A stretch of DNA of 64,000 nt from Desulfitibacter sp. BRH_c19 (GCA_001515945.1 LOER01000011.1:1-64000), one strand, 5' to 3'; shown: positions 34,880-43,745, counted from the stretch's first letter. The notes: generated from the letters alone by a model not told the origin. Program-made: numbers and translations.

Positions 34880-35237
34880 TACAAAAAAATTGAAAATCAG
34901 GCCTTTTGAGTAATAATAAAGTGAACTTCTAAAAGGTTCTGATTAAATAATATTTTAGTGAAAAACTTAAGGTATTGCATTAATATTTCATAGGGACCTC
35001 AAAGATTGTAACAGTATTACTTTTACTGATACTAGAAGACTTTTCTGTGTACAATTTATAGAAAATTCTTATAAGTATAATTTTAAAAATATTTCGTAAA
35101 AGGTATATTCTGATAATAATCATGGTCTAATAATGTGATTTATCAAGGGGGGTGTATAGTGGCCATTATTTATGAAAGGTGCTTGTTGTGATTCATGGTA
35201 ATTATGGAAGCAAGGAAAAAAATGTGGAGGTGTACAA
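34880..35237. other. Intergenic region ahead of the BCCT transporter gene
   Basis: A 358-nt gap. It begins with a hairpin (AATCAGGCCTTTT near 34895-34908 with AAAAGGTTCTGATT near 34931-34944) that may terminate the methyltransferase operon. Near its end, AAGGGGGGTG (about 35144-35153) is a very strong ribosome site in front of GTG 35159, which opens only a 10-codon frame. No named riboswitch was recognised. Confidence 0.45.
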
Positions 35238-36803
35238 ATGTTTAAGAAAATTGACAAGGAAATATTTGGGATTTCTATTGTAATTTCTGCTATCTTTGTT
35301 ATTTGGACTATCTTAATGCCAGAGCAAGCTGGTGGCATATTTTCAACAGTAAACAGCTTTATTACTGATTATTTTGGTTGGTCTTATGCTCTTGGTATGA
35401 CGCTATTCTTAGTATTCTGTTTATTTGTTGCATTTAGTAAATTCGGAAATATAAAATTAGGTAAGGATGAAGATAAGCCTGAATATAGTACAATGACATG
35501 GTTTTTCATGTTATTTAGTGCTAGTATGGGTATTGGACTTGTTTTTTGGAGTATTGCAGAACCAATGTCATTCCTTGGAACTCCTCCGTGGGGTGGAGCT
35601 GGTACAGCGGCTGGTGCAGAACAAGCAATGAGATATACATTTTTTCATTGGGGACTTCACCCATGGGGAGTATATGCACTTGTTGGTATGGCGCTAGCTT
35701 ACTTTTCTTTCAGAAAAGATATGCCATTCTTAGTAAGTTCAACTTTTGCTCCTATTCTAGGTGAAAAAGGAACTAGAGGTGGACTTGGAAAAGCAATTGA
35801 TATTCTTGCAGTTTTTGCTACTATTTTTGGTGTAGCTACATCTTTAGGTCTTGGTGCGATGCAGATCACAACTGGACTAAGTTTCGCCTATGGAACTCCT
35901 GATACTTTAGCAGTAACGATGGTTGTAATTGCTGTCATTACTGTATTGTTTACAGTATCTGTTGTTTCCGGTATTAATAAAGGAATTAAGTATTTGAGCT
36001 ATGTAAATATGGCATTAGCCTTTACATTCATAGCGTTCTTCCTATTCATTGGTCCATTTAGATACATCATGGATACATTTGTTACAACTGTCGGGTATTA
36101 TCTCTTTAATCTTCCATGGATGAGTCTTTTCGTGGATCCATATAACGTTGTAGCTGATAATGTTGGTTATGATTGGGTAGGCGGTTGGACTATCTTCTAC
36201 TGGGCTTGGTGGATTGCTTGGTCACCATTTGTTGGTTCTTTTATTGCCCGTATTTCTAGAGGACGTACAGTTAGAGAACTAGTAATGGGTGTTTTAATTG
36301 CTCCAGTATTATTAAGCTTTATTTGGTTAAGTGCATTTGGTGGATCAGCAATGAATATTGAATTGTTTGGTATAGGAGGAATAGCTGATGCTGTTGCTGC
36401 CAACGTGTCTTCAGCTTTCTTCGTAACGCTAAGCCATTTTCCACTAGCTGGATTGACTACATTATTAGCAACATTAATGATCACAACTTTCTTTGTTACA
36501 TCAGCTGACTCGGCCACTTTAGTTACTGCAATGTTAACTTCTGGTGGGGATCCTGAACCTGATGCTTCATTAAGAATTACATGGGGTGTAATTAAAGGGG
36601 CTACTGCAGCAGTTCTGTTGTTAGCAGGTGGACTGGGAGCATTGCAGACGGCATCCATTGTAGCTGCCTTTCCATTCATGATAGTCTTATGCTTTATGAT
36701 GTATACCTTGTATAAGGCCTTTTCACAAGAAAGAGGAAGTTTAGTATTTGAAAGTGCAAAAGAGGCAAAAGCAGCAGCCGCTGAGCTTAAGGAAAGTAAA
36801 TAA
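35238..36803 (+). CDS. BCCT-family betaine/carnitine/choline transporter
   Basis: Twelve-helix membrane transporter of 521 aa that imports quaternary ammonium compounds. The family signature is the tryptophan-rich stretch GWTIFYWAWWIAWSPFVG (about 315-332), followed by RISRGRTVRE. The glycine-rich ASMGIGLVFWS (about 95-105) resembles the Na+-coupled betaine carriers. Its position beside two MttB-type methyltransferases suggests it supplies their substrate. GGAGGTG lies before the ATG. A strong terminator follows. Confidence 0.94.
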   Translation: MFKKIDKEIFGISIVISAIFVIWTILMPEQAGGIFSTVNSFITDYFGWSYALGMTLFLVFCLFVAFSKFGNIKLGKDEDKPEYSTMTWFFMLFSASMGIGLVFWSIAEPMSFLGTPPWGGAGTAAGAEQAMRYTFFHWGLHPWGVYALVGMALAYFSFRKDMPFLVSSTFAPILGEKGTRGGLGKAIDILAVFATIFGVATSLGLGAMQITTGLSFAYGTPDTLAVTMVVIAVITVLFTVSVVSGINKGIKYLSYVNMALAFTFIAFFLFIGPFRYIMDTFVTTVGYYLFNLPWMSLFVDPYNVVADNVGYDWVGGWTIFYWAWWIAWSPFVGSFIARISRGRTVRELVMGVLIAPVLLSFIWLSAFGGSAMNIELFGIGGIADAVAANVSSAFFVTLSHFPLAGLTTLLATLMITTFFVTSADSATLVTAMLTSGGDPEPDASLRITWGVIKGATAAVLLLAGGLGALQTASIVAAFPFMIVLCFMMYTLYKAFSQERGSLVFESAKEAKAAAAELKESK

Positions 36804-36816
36804 GTATAATTAGCTT

Positions 36817-36846
36817 AAAAAACCGGGGTAAATCCCCGGTTTTTTG
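36817..36846 (+). terminator. Rho-independent terminator after the BCCT gene
   Basis: A 12-bp stem (AAAAAACCGGGG at 36817-36828 with CCCCGGTTTTTT at 36834-36845), symmetrical and probably usable from both sides. Confidence 0.93.
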
Positions 36847-36897
36847 ATTCGTAACAAAGTATTAATGTAATATCAGTATATAGTCAAGTCTATAAGT

Positions 36898-37458
36898 TTA
36901 AGGCTTACATGAAGGTTTTGGACAGTACTTATTTAGAAGTTTTCTAAATATGGCAAGGTGGAGTTGTTCGTCTTTTATTATGCGCTGTAGCATCGCTTGA
37001 ACATAAGGATCATCAATGGCAATAATCTGCTGTCGATACTGAGTAATGGCAGCGCTTTCTGCCCGGATATCTGCGTGTATCTGTAAACAGGGTTCCCCAG
37101 TTAAATAGTCTACATATCTTCCTGACCACCATGCTCCATCGGATCCATGATATCTAGGGTCACCACCCAACAATATGATTAATTTAGCCAATATTTCTAA
37201 ATGATGCATCTCCACAATAGCAACTGCTTCAACTATATCAGCAAATTCTGGCAACTCATCGTCTGAATCGTAGTGGTGATAGAGGTAAAGGTTAATAGCA
37301 GTCATTTCACTAACGTTTCCTGCATAGCTTTCTAAAAGAATTCTTGCATACCTAGGGTTTGCTTCCATAACTTTTATAGGTGGATAAGGCTCATTAACAT
37401 GAGGAACATTAACAGGCCCATGAAGCTGATTTAATAGTTCTTTTTTTTCATAGTCCAT
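36898..37458 (-). CDS. Ferritin-like domain protein
   Basis: A 186-aa four-helix-bundle protein. Carboxylate/histidine ligands expected for a di-iron (or di-manganese) site are visible: E in the first long helix (LLESYAGNVSEMTAIN), AIVEMHHLEIL (ExxH type, about 78-88), DIRAESAAITQYR (about 128-140) and IIKDEQLHLAIF (ExxH type, about 160-171). It ends in a Cys-rich tail (CPKPSCKP). It could be a small catalase- or bacterioferritin-like protein; the substrate is not evident. Monocistronic. Confidence 0.78.
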   Translation of the reverse strand: MDYEKKELLNQLHGPVNVPHVNEPYPPIKVMEANPRYARILLESYAGNVSEMTAINLYLYHHYDSDDELPEFADIVEAVAIVEMHHLEILAKLIILLGGDPRYHGSDGAWWSGRYVDYLTGEPCLQIHADIRAESAAITQYRQQIIAIDDPYVQAMLQRIIKDEQLHLAIFRKLLNKYCPKPSCKP

Positions 37459-37618
37459 TTAAACAAACCTCCCTTTATTAACATAATATTCCAATGAATT
37501 AAAAAATGTTACTAAACATGAAGAATAAAACGGGCAAAATTTAAAATCAGTAACAATTGTATTAAAAATCTCATAGTATAACAGGGAAGTAATTACAAAT
37601 TGAAAGGGGGATTTTTTC

Positions 37619-37798
37619 ATGGGTCACAAACCACCTAAACCAGCTAATAATAACTTTCTACTAATAATTTTAGTACTGTTTTTGTTCATGGATGACGGCT
37701 TAGATGATATTTTTGACAATGGGTTTTTAATCATTATTCTATTGTTGTTCCTGGCGCCAAACTTCCTTGGCGATTTTGGAACTGCTTTTGCAGAATAA
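37619..37798 (+). CDS. Small membrane protein of a sporulation-type cluster
   Basis: A 59-aa protein. A short proline-rich N-terminus (GHKPPKPANNN) is followed by two hydrophobic segments separated by an acidic stretch (MDDGLDDIFDNG). The ribosome site GAAAGGGGG is strong. I do not recognise the family; the layout recalls small spore-coat-associated peptides. The C-terminus of the protein at 38223-38609 has a similar hydrophobic pattern, so the two may be related or interact. Confidence 0.6.
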   Translation: MGHKPPKPANNNFLLIILVLFLFMDDGLDDIFDNGFLIIILLLFLAPNFLGDFGTAFAE

Positions 37799-37813
37799 TA
37801 ATGGAGTTCAAAT

Positions 37814-37849
37814 TGCTGCATAGTTACTCATTGGAGTAACTATGTAGCA
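37814..37849 (+). terminator. Long hairpin between small genes
   Basis: A 16-bp stem with one mismatch (37814-37829 with 37834-37849) and a 4-nt loop. No strong T run follows, so it may act as an mRNA stabiliser or partial terminator. Confidence 0.6.
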
Positions 37850-37878
37850 CATTTATTAAATATAGGGGAGGGAAAATT

Positions 37879-38205
37879 GTGGAGAATAAGAATAAAGTGG
37901 ATATCAATCAACTACTTTCAATGTTAGATAGTGACGACCTTATGGAAAATATTAACCGGTTAGGACTAATGATGGGTAGCCCTGATAAGGGTGAGAACAT
38001 AAAGAATATGGTAAGTGGTCTTTTAAAGGAGAAAATGCAAGAAGTTAATTCCGTCAGATCTAAAATGGCTCATGTTGACCCGGCAATTAATCTATTGCTA
38101 GCAATTAAACCATATTTGTCTGAGAACAGACAGCGAATGATGGATGAGTCAATTAAAACTTTGAACATGACATTTTTTATTAAGCAAATAAAGGAAATGA
38201 GTTAA
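37879..38205 (+). CDS. Hypothetical helical protein
   Basis: A 108-aa soluble, mainly helical protein (DINQLLSMLDSDDLMENINRLG, then MVSGLLKEKMQEVNSVRSKM, then LLLAIKPYLSENRQRMMDESIKTL). No family is recognised with certainty. A GTG start follows AGGGGAGGG. It lies 17 nt ahead of the acidic membrane protein gene, so the two are co-transcribed. The pattern resembles small proteins seen in Clostridia next to coat genes. Confidence 0.6.
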   Translation: MENKNKVDINQLLSMLDSDDLMENINRLGLMMGSPDKGENIKNMVSGLLKEKMQEVNSVRSKMAHVDPAINLLLAIKPYLSENRQRMMDESIKTLNMTFFIKQIKEMS

Positions 38206-38222
38206 AGAGAGGAGGAATTTTT

Positions 38223-38609
38223 TTGAGGAGAAATTTTAGGTTTGATAGAGGATACCAGGCTAACAAGGTCAAAGAAGCACCACCTAAAACGGAGGATAAT
38301 AATTTACAAGATGATGGTTTTGGAGAATCAGATGCAGAGGCAGAAGCCTCCGTCGATATTTTGGAAGAAGATATTCATGAACATGAAGAGGCTAAACAAG
38401 AAGGCATAGATTCTACAGAGGAACATTCTGATAATGAAGCTTTTGAGTCAGAAGAACAATTCTCATTTCTACCTGCAAAGCTTCCCGGACCACTAGGATT
38501 CATTGATGAAGACACACTATTACTTATTGTACTGGTTATACTTCTGCAAAGTCCGAGAAGAGACTTTAGTTTAATCCTTATATTATTAGTGCTTTTTATT
38601 AATAAATAA
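38223..38609 (+). CDS. Acidic hypothetical protein with C-terminal hydrophobic hairpin
   Basis: A 128-aa protein. Residues 20-85 are strongly acidic and low in complexity (DAEAEASVDILEEDIHEHEE and similar). Residues 95-128 are two short hydrophobic runs (LLLIVLVILLQ and LILILLVLFIN) split by SPRRD. It could be a tail-anchored or coat-embedded protein. The TTG start at 38223 follows AGAGGAGG. No family is recognised. Confidence 0.6.
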   Translation: MRRNFRFDRGYQANKVKEAPPKTEDNNLQDDGFGESDAEAEASVDILEEDIHEHEEAKQEGIDSTEEHSDNEAFESEEQFSFLPAKLPGPLGFIDEDTLLLIVLVILLQSPRRDFSLILILLVLFINK

Positions 38610-38625
38610 TGCTAGAAAAAACTTT

Positions 38626-38658
38626 CTTCCTAGCCTCATTTGAAGCTAGGAAGTTTTA
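38626..38658 (+). terminator. Rho-independent terminator
   Basis: Stem CTTCCTAGC (38626-38634) with GCTAGGAAG (38645-38653) then TTTT. Closes the three-small-gene cluster. Confidence 0.85.
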
Positions 38659-38734
38659 TTATTTTCCGAACATTGTAGAGTTAATGTAGCAGTTATGCTC
38701 CTAATTCATATTATGTATTGGGGGTGTGTGATAT

Positions 38735-39736
38735 ATGAACAGCATATATAAGACTTTACAAAAAAATAAAAAAAGGATACTTAATATTGATAATGTCGTG
38801 GGTGTAGGTGTTGGTTACAAGGAAAAGAAAGGAAAAGCAACAAGTGACGAATCTGTCGTTGTATTTGTAAAGAAAAAGGTGAATAAAGGGGATTTAAGGG
38901 CTCACCAAATGATACCCGAAAAGGTAGAGGAGACCAAAACAGATGTTATTGAAATAGGAGAAATTAAACTCCTGACAAACAAAGGGCGATATAGACCAGT
39001 TAGGCCGGGGTGCAGTATAGGTCATTATGCAATTTCAGCAGGAACACTAGGTGCTGTTGTTAGAGACAGGAAAACAGGGGAGAAGCTATTTCTTTCCAAT
39101 AATCATGTCTTAGCTAATGTGACTAACGGAAGAGATGGAAGATCTAAAGTAGGGGACTCCATTTTACAACCTGGGGCTTATGATGGAGGTAAAATAGATA
39201 AGGATGTGGTTGCAAATCTTTATAAGTTTGCCCCCATAGCAAAGCTAATGTCTGAAAGTGAGTGCCCCGTTGCATCAGCAGCAGTTTCAACTGTCAATAA
39301 TATATTCAGATTTGTGAAGCCCTCCTATTCAGTAAAATTAATGAAAAGCACCAATCAGAACAATATAGTAGATGCTGCACTAGCTAAACCGACTAATCTG
39401 GAAATTAATGAAGAAATACTAGGAATTGGCAAAATAAATGGTACAGCGGAGCCAATACTCGGTGATAAGATTAAAAAGAGTGGTAGAACCACAGGATACA
39501 CAGAAGGAAATATCAAAGCTGTGGATGTTACAATGAAGGTCTCTCTGGGAGAGGACAGTTATGCTGTGTTTACTGAGCAGGTTTTGAGTGACATTAAGTC
39601 AGGACCTGGTGATAGCGGATCTTTAATACTAGACAGTAATAATAGGGCAGTTGGACTCTTGTTTGCAGGATCAGACAGTGTAACACTATTTAATAAAATA
39701 ACAAATGTAATGGATGAATTGGAGATTGACTTTTAA
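38735..39736 (+). CDS. Trypsin-like serine protease without signal peptide
   Basis: A 333-aa protein of the chymotrypsin/trypsin-like fold. The catalytic triad is readable: His124 in LSNNHVL, Asp213 in IVDAALA, and Ser294 in GPGDSGSL. The N-terminal 80 residues form a separate module with VVGVGVGYKEKKG, which recurs in nal1-type bacterial proteases. No signal peptide or membrane helix is seen, so it may act inside the cell or mother cell. Ribosome site GGGGGTG. Monocistronic. Substrate unknown. Confidence 0.82.
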   Translation: MNSIYKTLQKNKKRILNIDNVVGVGVGYKEKKGKATSDESVVVFVKKKVNKGDLRAHQMIPEKVEETKTDVIEIGEIKLLTNKGRYRPVRPGCSIGHYAISAGTLGAVVRDRKTGEKLFLSNNHVLANVTNGRDGRSKVGDSILQPGAYDGGKIDKDVVANLYKFAPIAKLMSESECPVASAAVSTVNNIFRFVKPSYSVKLMKSTNQNNIVDAALAKPTNLEINEEILGIGKINGTAEPILGDKIKKSGRTTGYTEGNIKAVDVTMKVSLGEDSYAVFTEQVLSDIKSGPGDSGSLILDSNNRAVGLLFAGSDSVTLFNKITNVMDELEIDF

Positions 39737-39745
39737 AGTTTTTCT

Positions 39746-39772
39746 AAGGTGCCTAGGCACCTTATTTTTATA
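39746..39772 (+). terminator. Rho-independent terminator
   Basis: Palindrome AAGGTGCCTAGGCACCTT (39746-39763) followed by a T-rich run, after the protease gene. Confidence 0.8.
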
Positions 39773-39886
39773 AAATCTCAGGGAATCCTACTTAGCTGTG
39801 GGAATTTTCACATCTGTGCTGGTGTTATAAAAAACACTTTTTACATATACATTGAATAAGTAATCTACCGAAAGGGGAGAGTTATA

Positions 39887-40750
39887 ATGCTAGTTTCAAT
39901 AATTATACCTTGTAAAAATGAAGGACAGAACATAGTAATGACTCTTAATTCTCTAATAACTTTCCGGAATAAGTTAGAGTACGAAATAATTGTTGTTGAT
40001 GACGGTTCAACAGATGGTTGTTGTGAAGGTATAGACAAAGCATATTCAAGAATACAGTTGTACAAAACTAATGGCTTAGGAGCCGCTAGAGCAAGGAATT
40101 ACGGAGCAGAAAAAGCTAAAGGGATGGTGTTAATCTTTTGTGATGCACATCTAACATTTGGCGAATACTGGATAGATAAACTAGTTAATGTTTTGGAAGA
40201 AAAATATGATGCAGTATCACCTGGTATAGGCGTAATGGGAAATCCTAACTTAGCAGGTTATGGTCTAACATGGAATAGTTCCTTGAAAACCAACTGGTTT
40301 GTTGATAAGCCAAATAGACTGGAGGTAGTTCCTTTGCTACCTGGGGGCTGCCTCGCTATTAAAAGTAGTGTTTTTGAGGATATTGGAGGATTTGATAAAG
40401 GTTTTATTGTGTGGGGACATGAAGATGAAGAAATTTCCTTAAAGCTTTGGTTGTTTGGATATACATGCTGTATTTATCCTGAAGCCTTAGTTTTACACAA
40501 GTTTAGGTCACAACATCCATACAGGGTAACCTTTGAGCATGTACACTATAATTTCTTAAGGATGGCAACCAGCCATTTTAATAAACCAAGACTTGAAAAA
40601 GTTAATAACATGTTAAAAGGTAGCTATGGCTATAACGAGGCAGTAATAAACCTCGTGAAAAGTGATGTGAATATACAAAAGGACAAATATCTAAAAAGAC
40701 GATGCTATGACGATGACTGGTTTTTTAATAAATTCCAAATAGACTTCTAA
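39887..40750 (+). CDS. Family 2 glycosyltransferase
   Basis: A 287-aa GT-A fold glycosyltransferase. The N-terminus VSIIIPCKNEGQNI is typical, with VVDDGSTDG (about 42-50) as first acidic motif, a DXD-like FCDAHLTFG (about 84-92), and a GalNAc-transferase-like GGFDKGFIVWGHEDEEISLKLW (split here: GGFDKGF then WGHEDEE). No membrane helix is present, so it acts at the cytoplasmic face. The acceptor is unknown. It is monocistronic; a polysaccharide cluster is not seen around it. Confidence 0.87.
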   Translation: MLVSIIIPCKNEGQNIVMTLNSLITFRNKLEYEIIVVDDGSTDGCCEGIDKAYSRIQLYKTNGLGAARARNYGAEKAKGMVLIFCDAHLTFGEYWIDKLVNVLEEKYDAVSPGIGVMGNPNLAGYGLTWNSSLKTNWFVDKPNRLEVVPLLPGGCLAIKSSVFEDIGGFDKGFIVWGHEDEEISLKLWLFGYTCCIYPEALVLHKFRSQHPYRVTFEHVHYNFLRMATSHFNKPRLEKVNNMLKGSYGYNEAVINLVKSDVNIQKDKYLKRRCYDDDWFFNKFQIDF

Positions 40751-40893
40751 TGAGAGATGGAAGAATAATACTTGTTTTCAAAATATTATTATTTAACTTT
40801 TTTTGTAAGTACTCCTAAAAACTATGTGTTTTAGCGTAATAAAGTATAAGAGGGGAAGGAAACATTTATTAATATCATCTAAGGGGGAATATT

Positions 40894-41811
40894 ATGCGTA
40901 AATACATTTCAAAATTTAAAAGAATACTAGGTGTTTTTCTGGTAGTAGGATTGTTATTAGGGCTTTCTGGCCCCATCTATGCACAAACTGAAATCAAGGT
41001 ACAACCTTCCTCAAGTAAGGATCTATATGAGCTAAAAATTAACGATGAAGTGGTAATTCGGTTTAGAAGTTTGCCTCAAAGCTTATCGGCAGGAGATCGA
41101 AGTAAGATTATTCTTGAAAGAATTAGCTTACTAAATAGTAAAGGCATATTTAACTCTAATGAAATCAAAGTGCAAGAAATTAATGGGATGCCTACAATTG
41201 CTGTAGGGGGACAAGTTCTAGCTACAGTAACAAGCGTAGACTTGAAGGCAAATAATTCAACCTCCTGGGGTTTGATACAAGTCTGGCAAAACAATTTCAA
41301 AAGGGCTTTAGAAAAGAAGGAGCAAGCACCTACCGCTCCAAAAAAATCACAAAAACAACCGATACCAAGCAAACCAACACCACAACCAAGTCAGCCAGCA
41401 CCAAGCCAGCCTGAGCAAAGTTCAATATTAAGTGTTGATGAACAAAAGATGCTGAATTTAGTTAATCAAGAAAGAGCAAAGGCAGGATTAGCACCTCTAA
41501 AGGTACATAGTGAATTGGTGAAGCTAGCAAGGTTAAAATCTCAAGATATGATTAGTAACAAGTATTTTTCTCATCAATCACCTAGGTACGGTTCACCCTT
41601 TGACATGATGAAGTCAGCAGGAGTATCTTATACAAGAGCTGGAGAAAATTTAGCTGGTGCCCCAACGGTGGAAAGTGCCCATACTAATCTGATGAATTCA
41701 CCAGGCCATAGGGCTAATATTTTAAATAAAGATTTCACACATATCGGCATAGGTATTATTGATGGAGGACAATATGGGAAAATGTTTACACAAATGTTTA
41801 TAAGACCTTAA
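40894..41811 (+). CDS. CAP-domain (SCP/PR1, YkwD-like) secreted protein
   Basis: A 305-aa secreted protein. Signal peptide (about 10-31, ending IYAQ), N-terminal domain (about 32-140), a proline/serine/glutamine-rich linker (about 147-178), and a C-terminal CAP domain (about 185-303) with LVNQERAKAGLAPL, HQSPRYGSPFDMM, RAGENLAG and SPGHRANILN. CAP proteins of this kind are common in spore formers (YkwD, SafA-linked). The biochemical role is not established. Monocistronic, with a terminator after it. Confidence 0.88.
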   Translation: MRKYISKFKRILGVFLVVGLLLGLSGPIYAQTEIKVQPSSSKDLYELKINDEVVIRFRSLPQSLSAGDRSKIILERISLLNSKGIFNSNEIKVQEINGMPTIAVGGQVLATVTSVDLKANNSTSWGLIQVWQNNFKRALEKKEQAPTAPKKSQKQPIPSKPTPQPSQPAPSQPEQSSILSVDEQKMLNLVNQERAKAGLAPLKVHSELVKLARLKSQDMISNKYFSHQSPRYGSPFDMMKSAGVSYTRAGENLAGAPTVESAHTNLMNSPGHRANILNKDFTHIGIGIIDGGQYGKMFTQMFIRP

Positions 41812-41828
41812 ACTATCCTAGTTGGAAG

Positions 41829-41860
41829 AAAGTGGCACATAAATAGTGCCACTTTTTTGT
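41829..41860 (+). terminator. Rho-independent terminator
   Basis: Stem AAAGTGGCAC (41829-41838) with GTGCCACTTT (41846-41855) and a T run, after the CAP gene. Confidence 0.92.
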
Positions 41861-41998
41861 GTTTATTTGTAACCATCTGAGAAATGGGACATACAATGTA
41901 TAAAAATAAATATTGAATTATGCAGGAAAATAGTCAATATTTTTTCACTACTGCATATATTATGGTGAGAGTTTATGGAAAGGAGGTATAAATTAATA

Positions 41999-43720
41999 AT
42001 GCCAATGGACCTAATTGATGTTCGAAGACGACTGTTAAAGGTTCAAAACGTGGTTGGTGAAGATACACAGCAGGTAAAGGTATTAAATGAAATAGCTTTT
42101 CCCGTTCAAATTAAGAAGATTTGGGATACAATGGCCGAAGTCAGAGATGTAGAATTAAATGTCATCAGGGATAAGGTTATTGTGGAAGGTATCATCCACA
42201 AACAAATATTCTATGTTGCGGATGAAGATAGAGTAGTAGATGGTGTTAAGTATCAAAGGGGAGAAGTTTTTGAGTTATCAGTTGATGAACCATTTATTGC
42301 CCATGTAGATATTCCTGGGACTAGACCTGATCACCACGTTCAGGTATCTACAAGAATTGAGTTTATAGGATATGATGATCTCCAGCCAGAGTCAGATGCT
42401 GTACCAGATATTTGGAGACAAACCCTTATTCTTGAAGTGTTTGTTAAAGTTACAGAAACTGTTCAAATGGAAGTAGTTGTTGATGTAGTAGCCCCTTCAT
42501 TAGATATTGATGTAATTAAGGAGCTTCTAAAAGTTCAAAGTGTAGTTGGAGAAGATGTAAACCAGGTATCTATAGTAAGAGACATTGATTTTGAAAGACG
42601 TGTCAAGAAGATTAGAAACATCCAAACAAAGATTGAAAATGTAGAAACAACTATTGCACCTGATAAGATAATTGTTGAGGGAACCCTTCATAAACAAATA
42701 TTCTATGTTGAACAAGGAACAAATAGAGTATTTGAGCAAACTGTAAGGGAAAACTTCACAGCATTCGTAGACATTCCTGGTGCACGTCCTGGTCAAAATG
42801 TTCAAGTTACTACAGAAGTTGAGTTTGTAGATATTGACTTGCGTAATGGAAATGACCAGGAAGGGTTTGAAAGGGGAAGACAGACTGCAGTTCTTGCTGT
42901 ATTTGCTAAGGTTACAGAGGAATTACAAATTGATGTAGTCGTAGATGTCATAGGAGATGTAGAGGTATTTAAAGAACTCTTAAAGGTTGAAAGTGTTATT
43001 TCTGAAGATAGCAAGCAGGTTACTGTAAGAAATGATGTAGCATTAGTCCGTCCTGCCAAAAAGATAGCTGAAACTGATGCTGAAGTTAATATTAATTTTA
43101 CTGAAACTAAGATAATTGATGATAAGGTTATAGTTGTAGGTGAGGTTAAGAAGCAAATATTCTATGTGGACCTTTGTACAGGAGGACTTTTTGAACAGGG
43201 AGTCATTGAACAGTTTACAACCTTTGTTGATTTACCTGGTGCTCGTCCAGATATGAACTTACAGATTACTGGGGAAGTAGAGTTTGTAGAATTTACTCCT
43301 CCAAAGTATCCTGAGGATGTATGTAAGCTTTTCGAATGGCACAAATTTGACCCTGAGAAGTTTCCATGGAAACAAACAGCTGTTGTTCAGATCTTTGTAA
43401 AAGTGACTGAAACGTTACAGTTGGATGTTGTAACAGATGTAGTGGCAGTTACGCCAACACCAACACCAACACCAACACCAACACCAACGCCAACGCCAAC
43501 GCCAACACCAACACCAACACCAAAGCCAACAGAATGCCCGCCTGGTTCAACTATTAAGATTGTGTATATCCAGAGCGGAGATACTCTCTGGAAACTTGCT
43601 CAGAAGTATCACACAACTGTAGATACACTTCTTAGATTGAACCCTGGTATTGACCCACAGAACCTACAAATAGGTCAAAAGATTAGGGTCCCATGTGTAC
43701 CCGACAGGCCTTTAGGTTAA
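41999..43720 (+). CDS. Triple SPOCS (DUF3794) domain protein with C-terminal LysM
   Basis: A 573-aa sporulation-type protein. Three SPOCS/DUF3794 repeats (about 5-155, 165-310 and 315-480) each start with a KELLKV-QSVVGED-type motif and contain a KQIFYV strand and a VDIPGARPG-type turn. A Thr-Pro repeat linker (about 485-512) precedes a LysM domain (about 522-568, IQSGDTLWKLAQKYHT). LysM binds peptidoglycan, so the protein probably locates to the spore surface or cortex. Start at 41999 follows AGGAGG at 12 nt; ATG 42005 is also possible. A terminator follows. Confidence 0.88.
   Translation: MPMDLIDVRRRLLKVQNVVGEDTQQVKVLNEIAFPVQIKKIWDTMAEVRDVELNVIRDKVIVEGIIHKQIFYVADEDRVVDGVKYQRGEVFELSVDEPFIAHVDIPGTRPDHHVQVSTRIEFIGYDDLQPESDAVPDIWRQTLILEVFVKVTETVQMEVVVDVVAPSLDIDVIKELLKVQSVVGEDVNQVSIVRDIDFERRVKKIRNIQTKIENVETTIAPDKIIVEGTLHKQIFYVEQGTNRVFEQTVRENFTAFVDIPGARPGQNVQVTTEVEFVDIDLRNGNDQEGFERGRQTAVLAVFAKVTEELQIDVVVDVIGDVEVFKELLKVESVISEDSKQVTVRNDVALVRPAKKIAETDAEVNINFTETKIIDDKVIVVGEVKKQIFYVDLCTGGLFEQGVIEQFTTFVDLPGARPDMNLQITGEVEFVEFTPPKYPEDVCKLFEWHKFDPEKFPWKQTAVVQIFVKVTETLQLDVVTDVVAVTPTPTPTPTPTPTPTPTPTPTPTPKPTECPPGSTIKIVYIQSGDTLWKLAQKYHTTVDTLLRLNPGIDPQNLQIGQKIRVPCVPDRPLG
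43453..43523 (+). repeat. CCAACA/CCAACG hexanucleotide tandem repeat
   Basis: About 12 tandem hexamers (CCAACA, with a few CCAACG) encode the Thr-Pro linker of the SPOCS-LysM protein. Such in-frame hexamers can change in number without shifting the frame, so linker length may vary between strains. Confidence 0.85.
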
Positions 43721-43745
43721 AAAAAGCAAAATACAAAAATATTGA

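Noticed and set aside
35159-35255. Second selenoprotein (a CLL-TGA frame before the BCCT gene)
   Set aside because: Reading through the TGA gives only a 28-codon peptide with no family resemblance and no clear SECIS hairpin.
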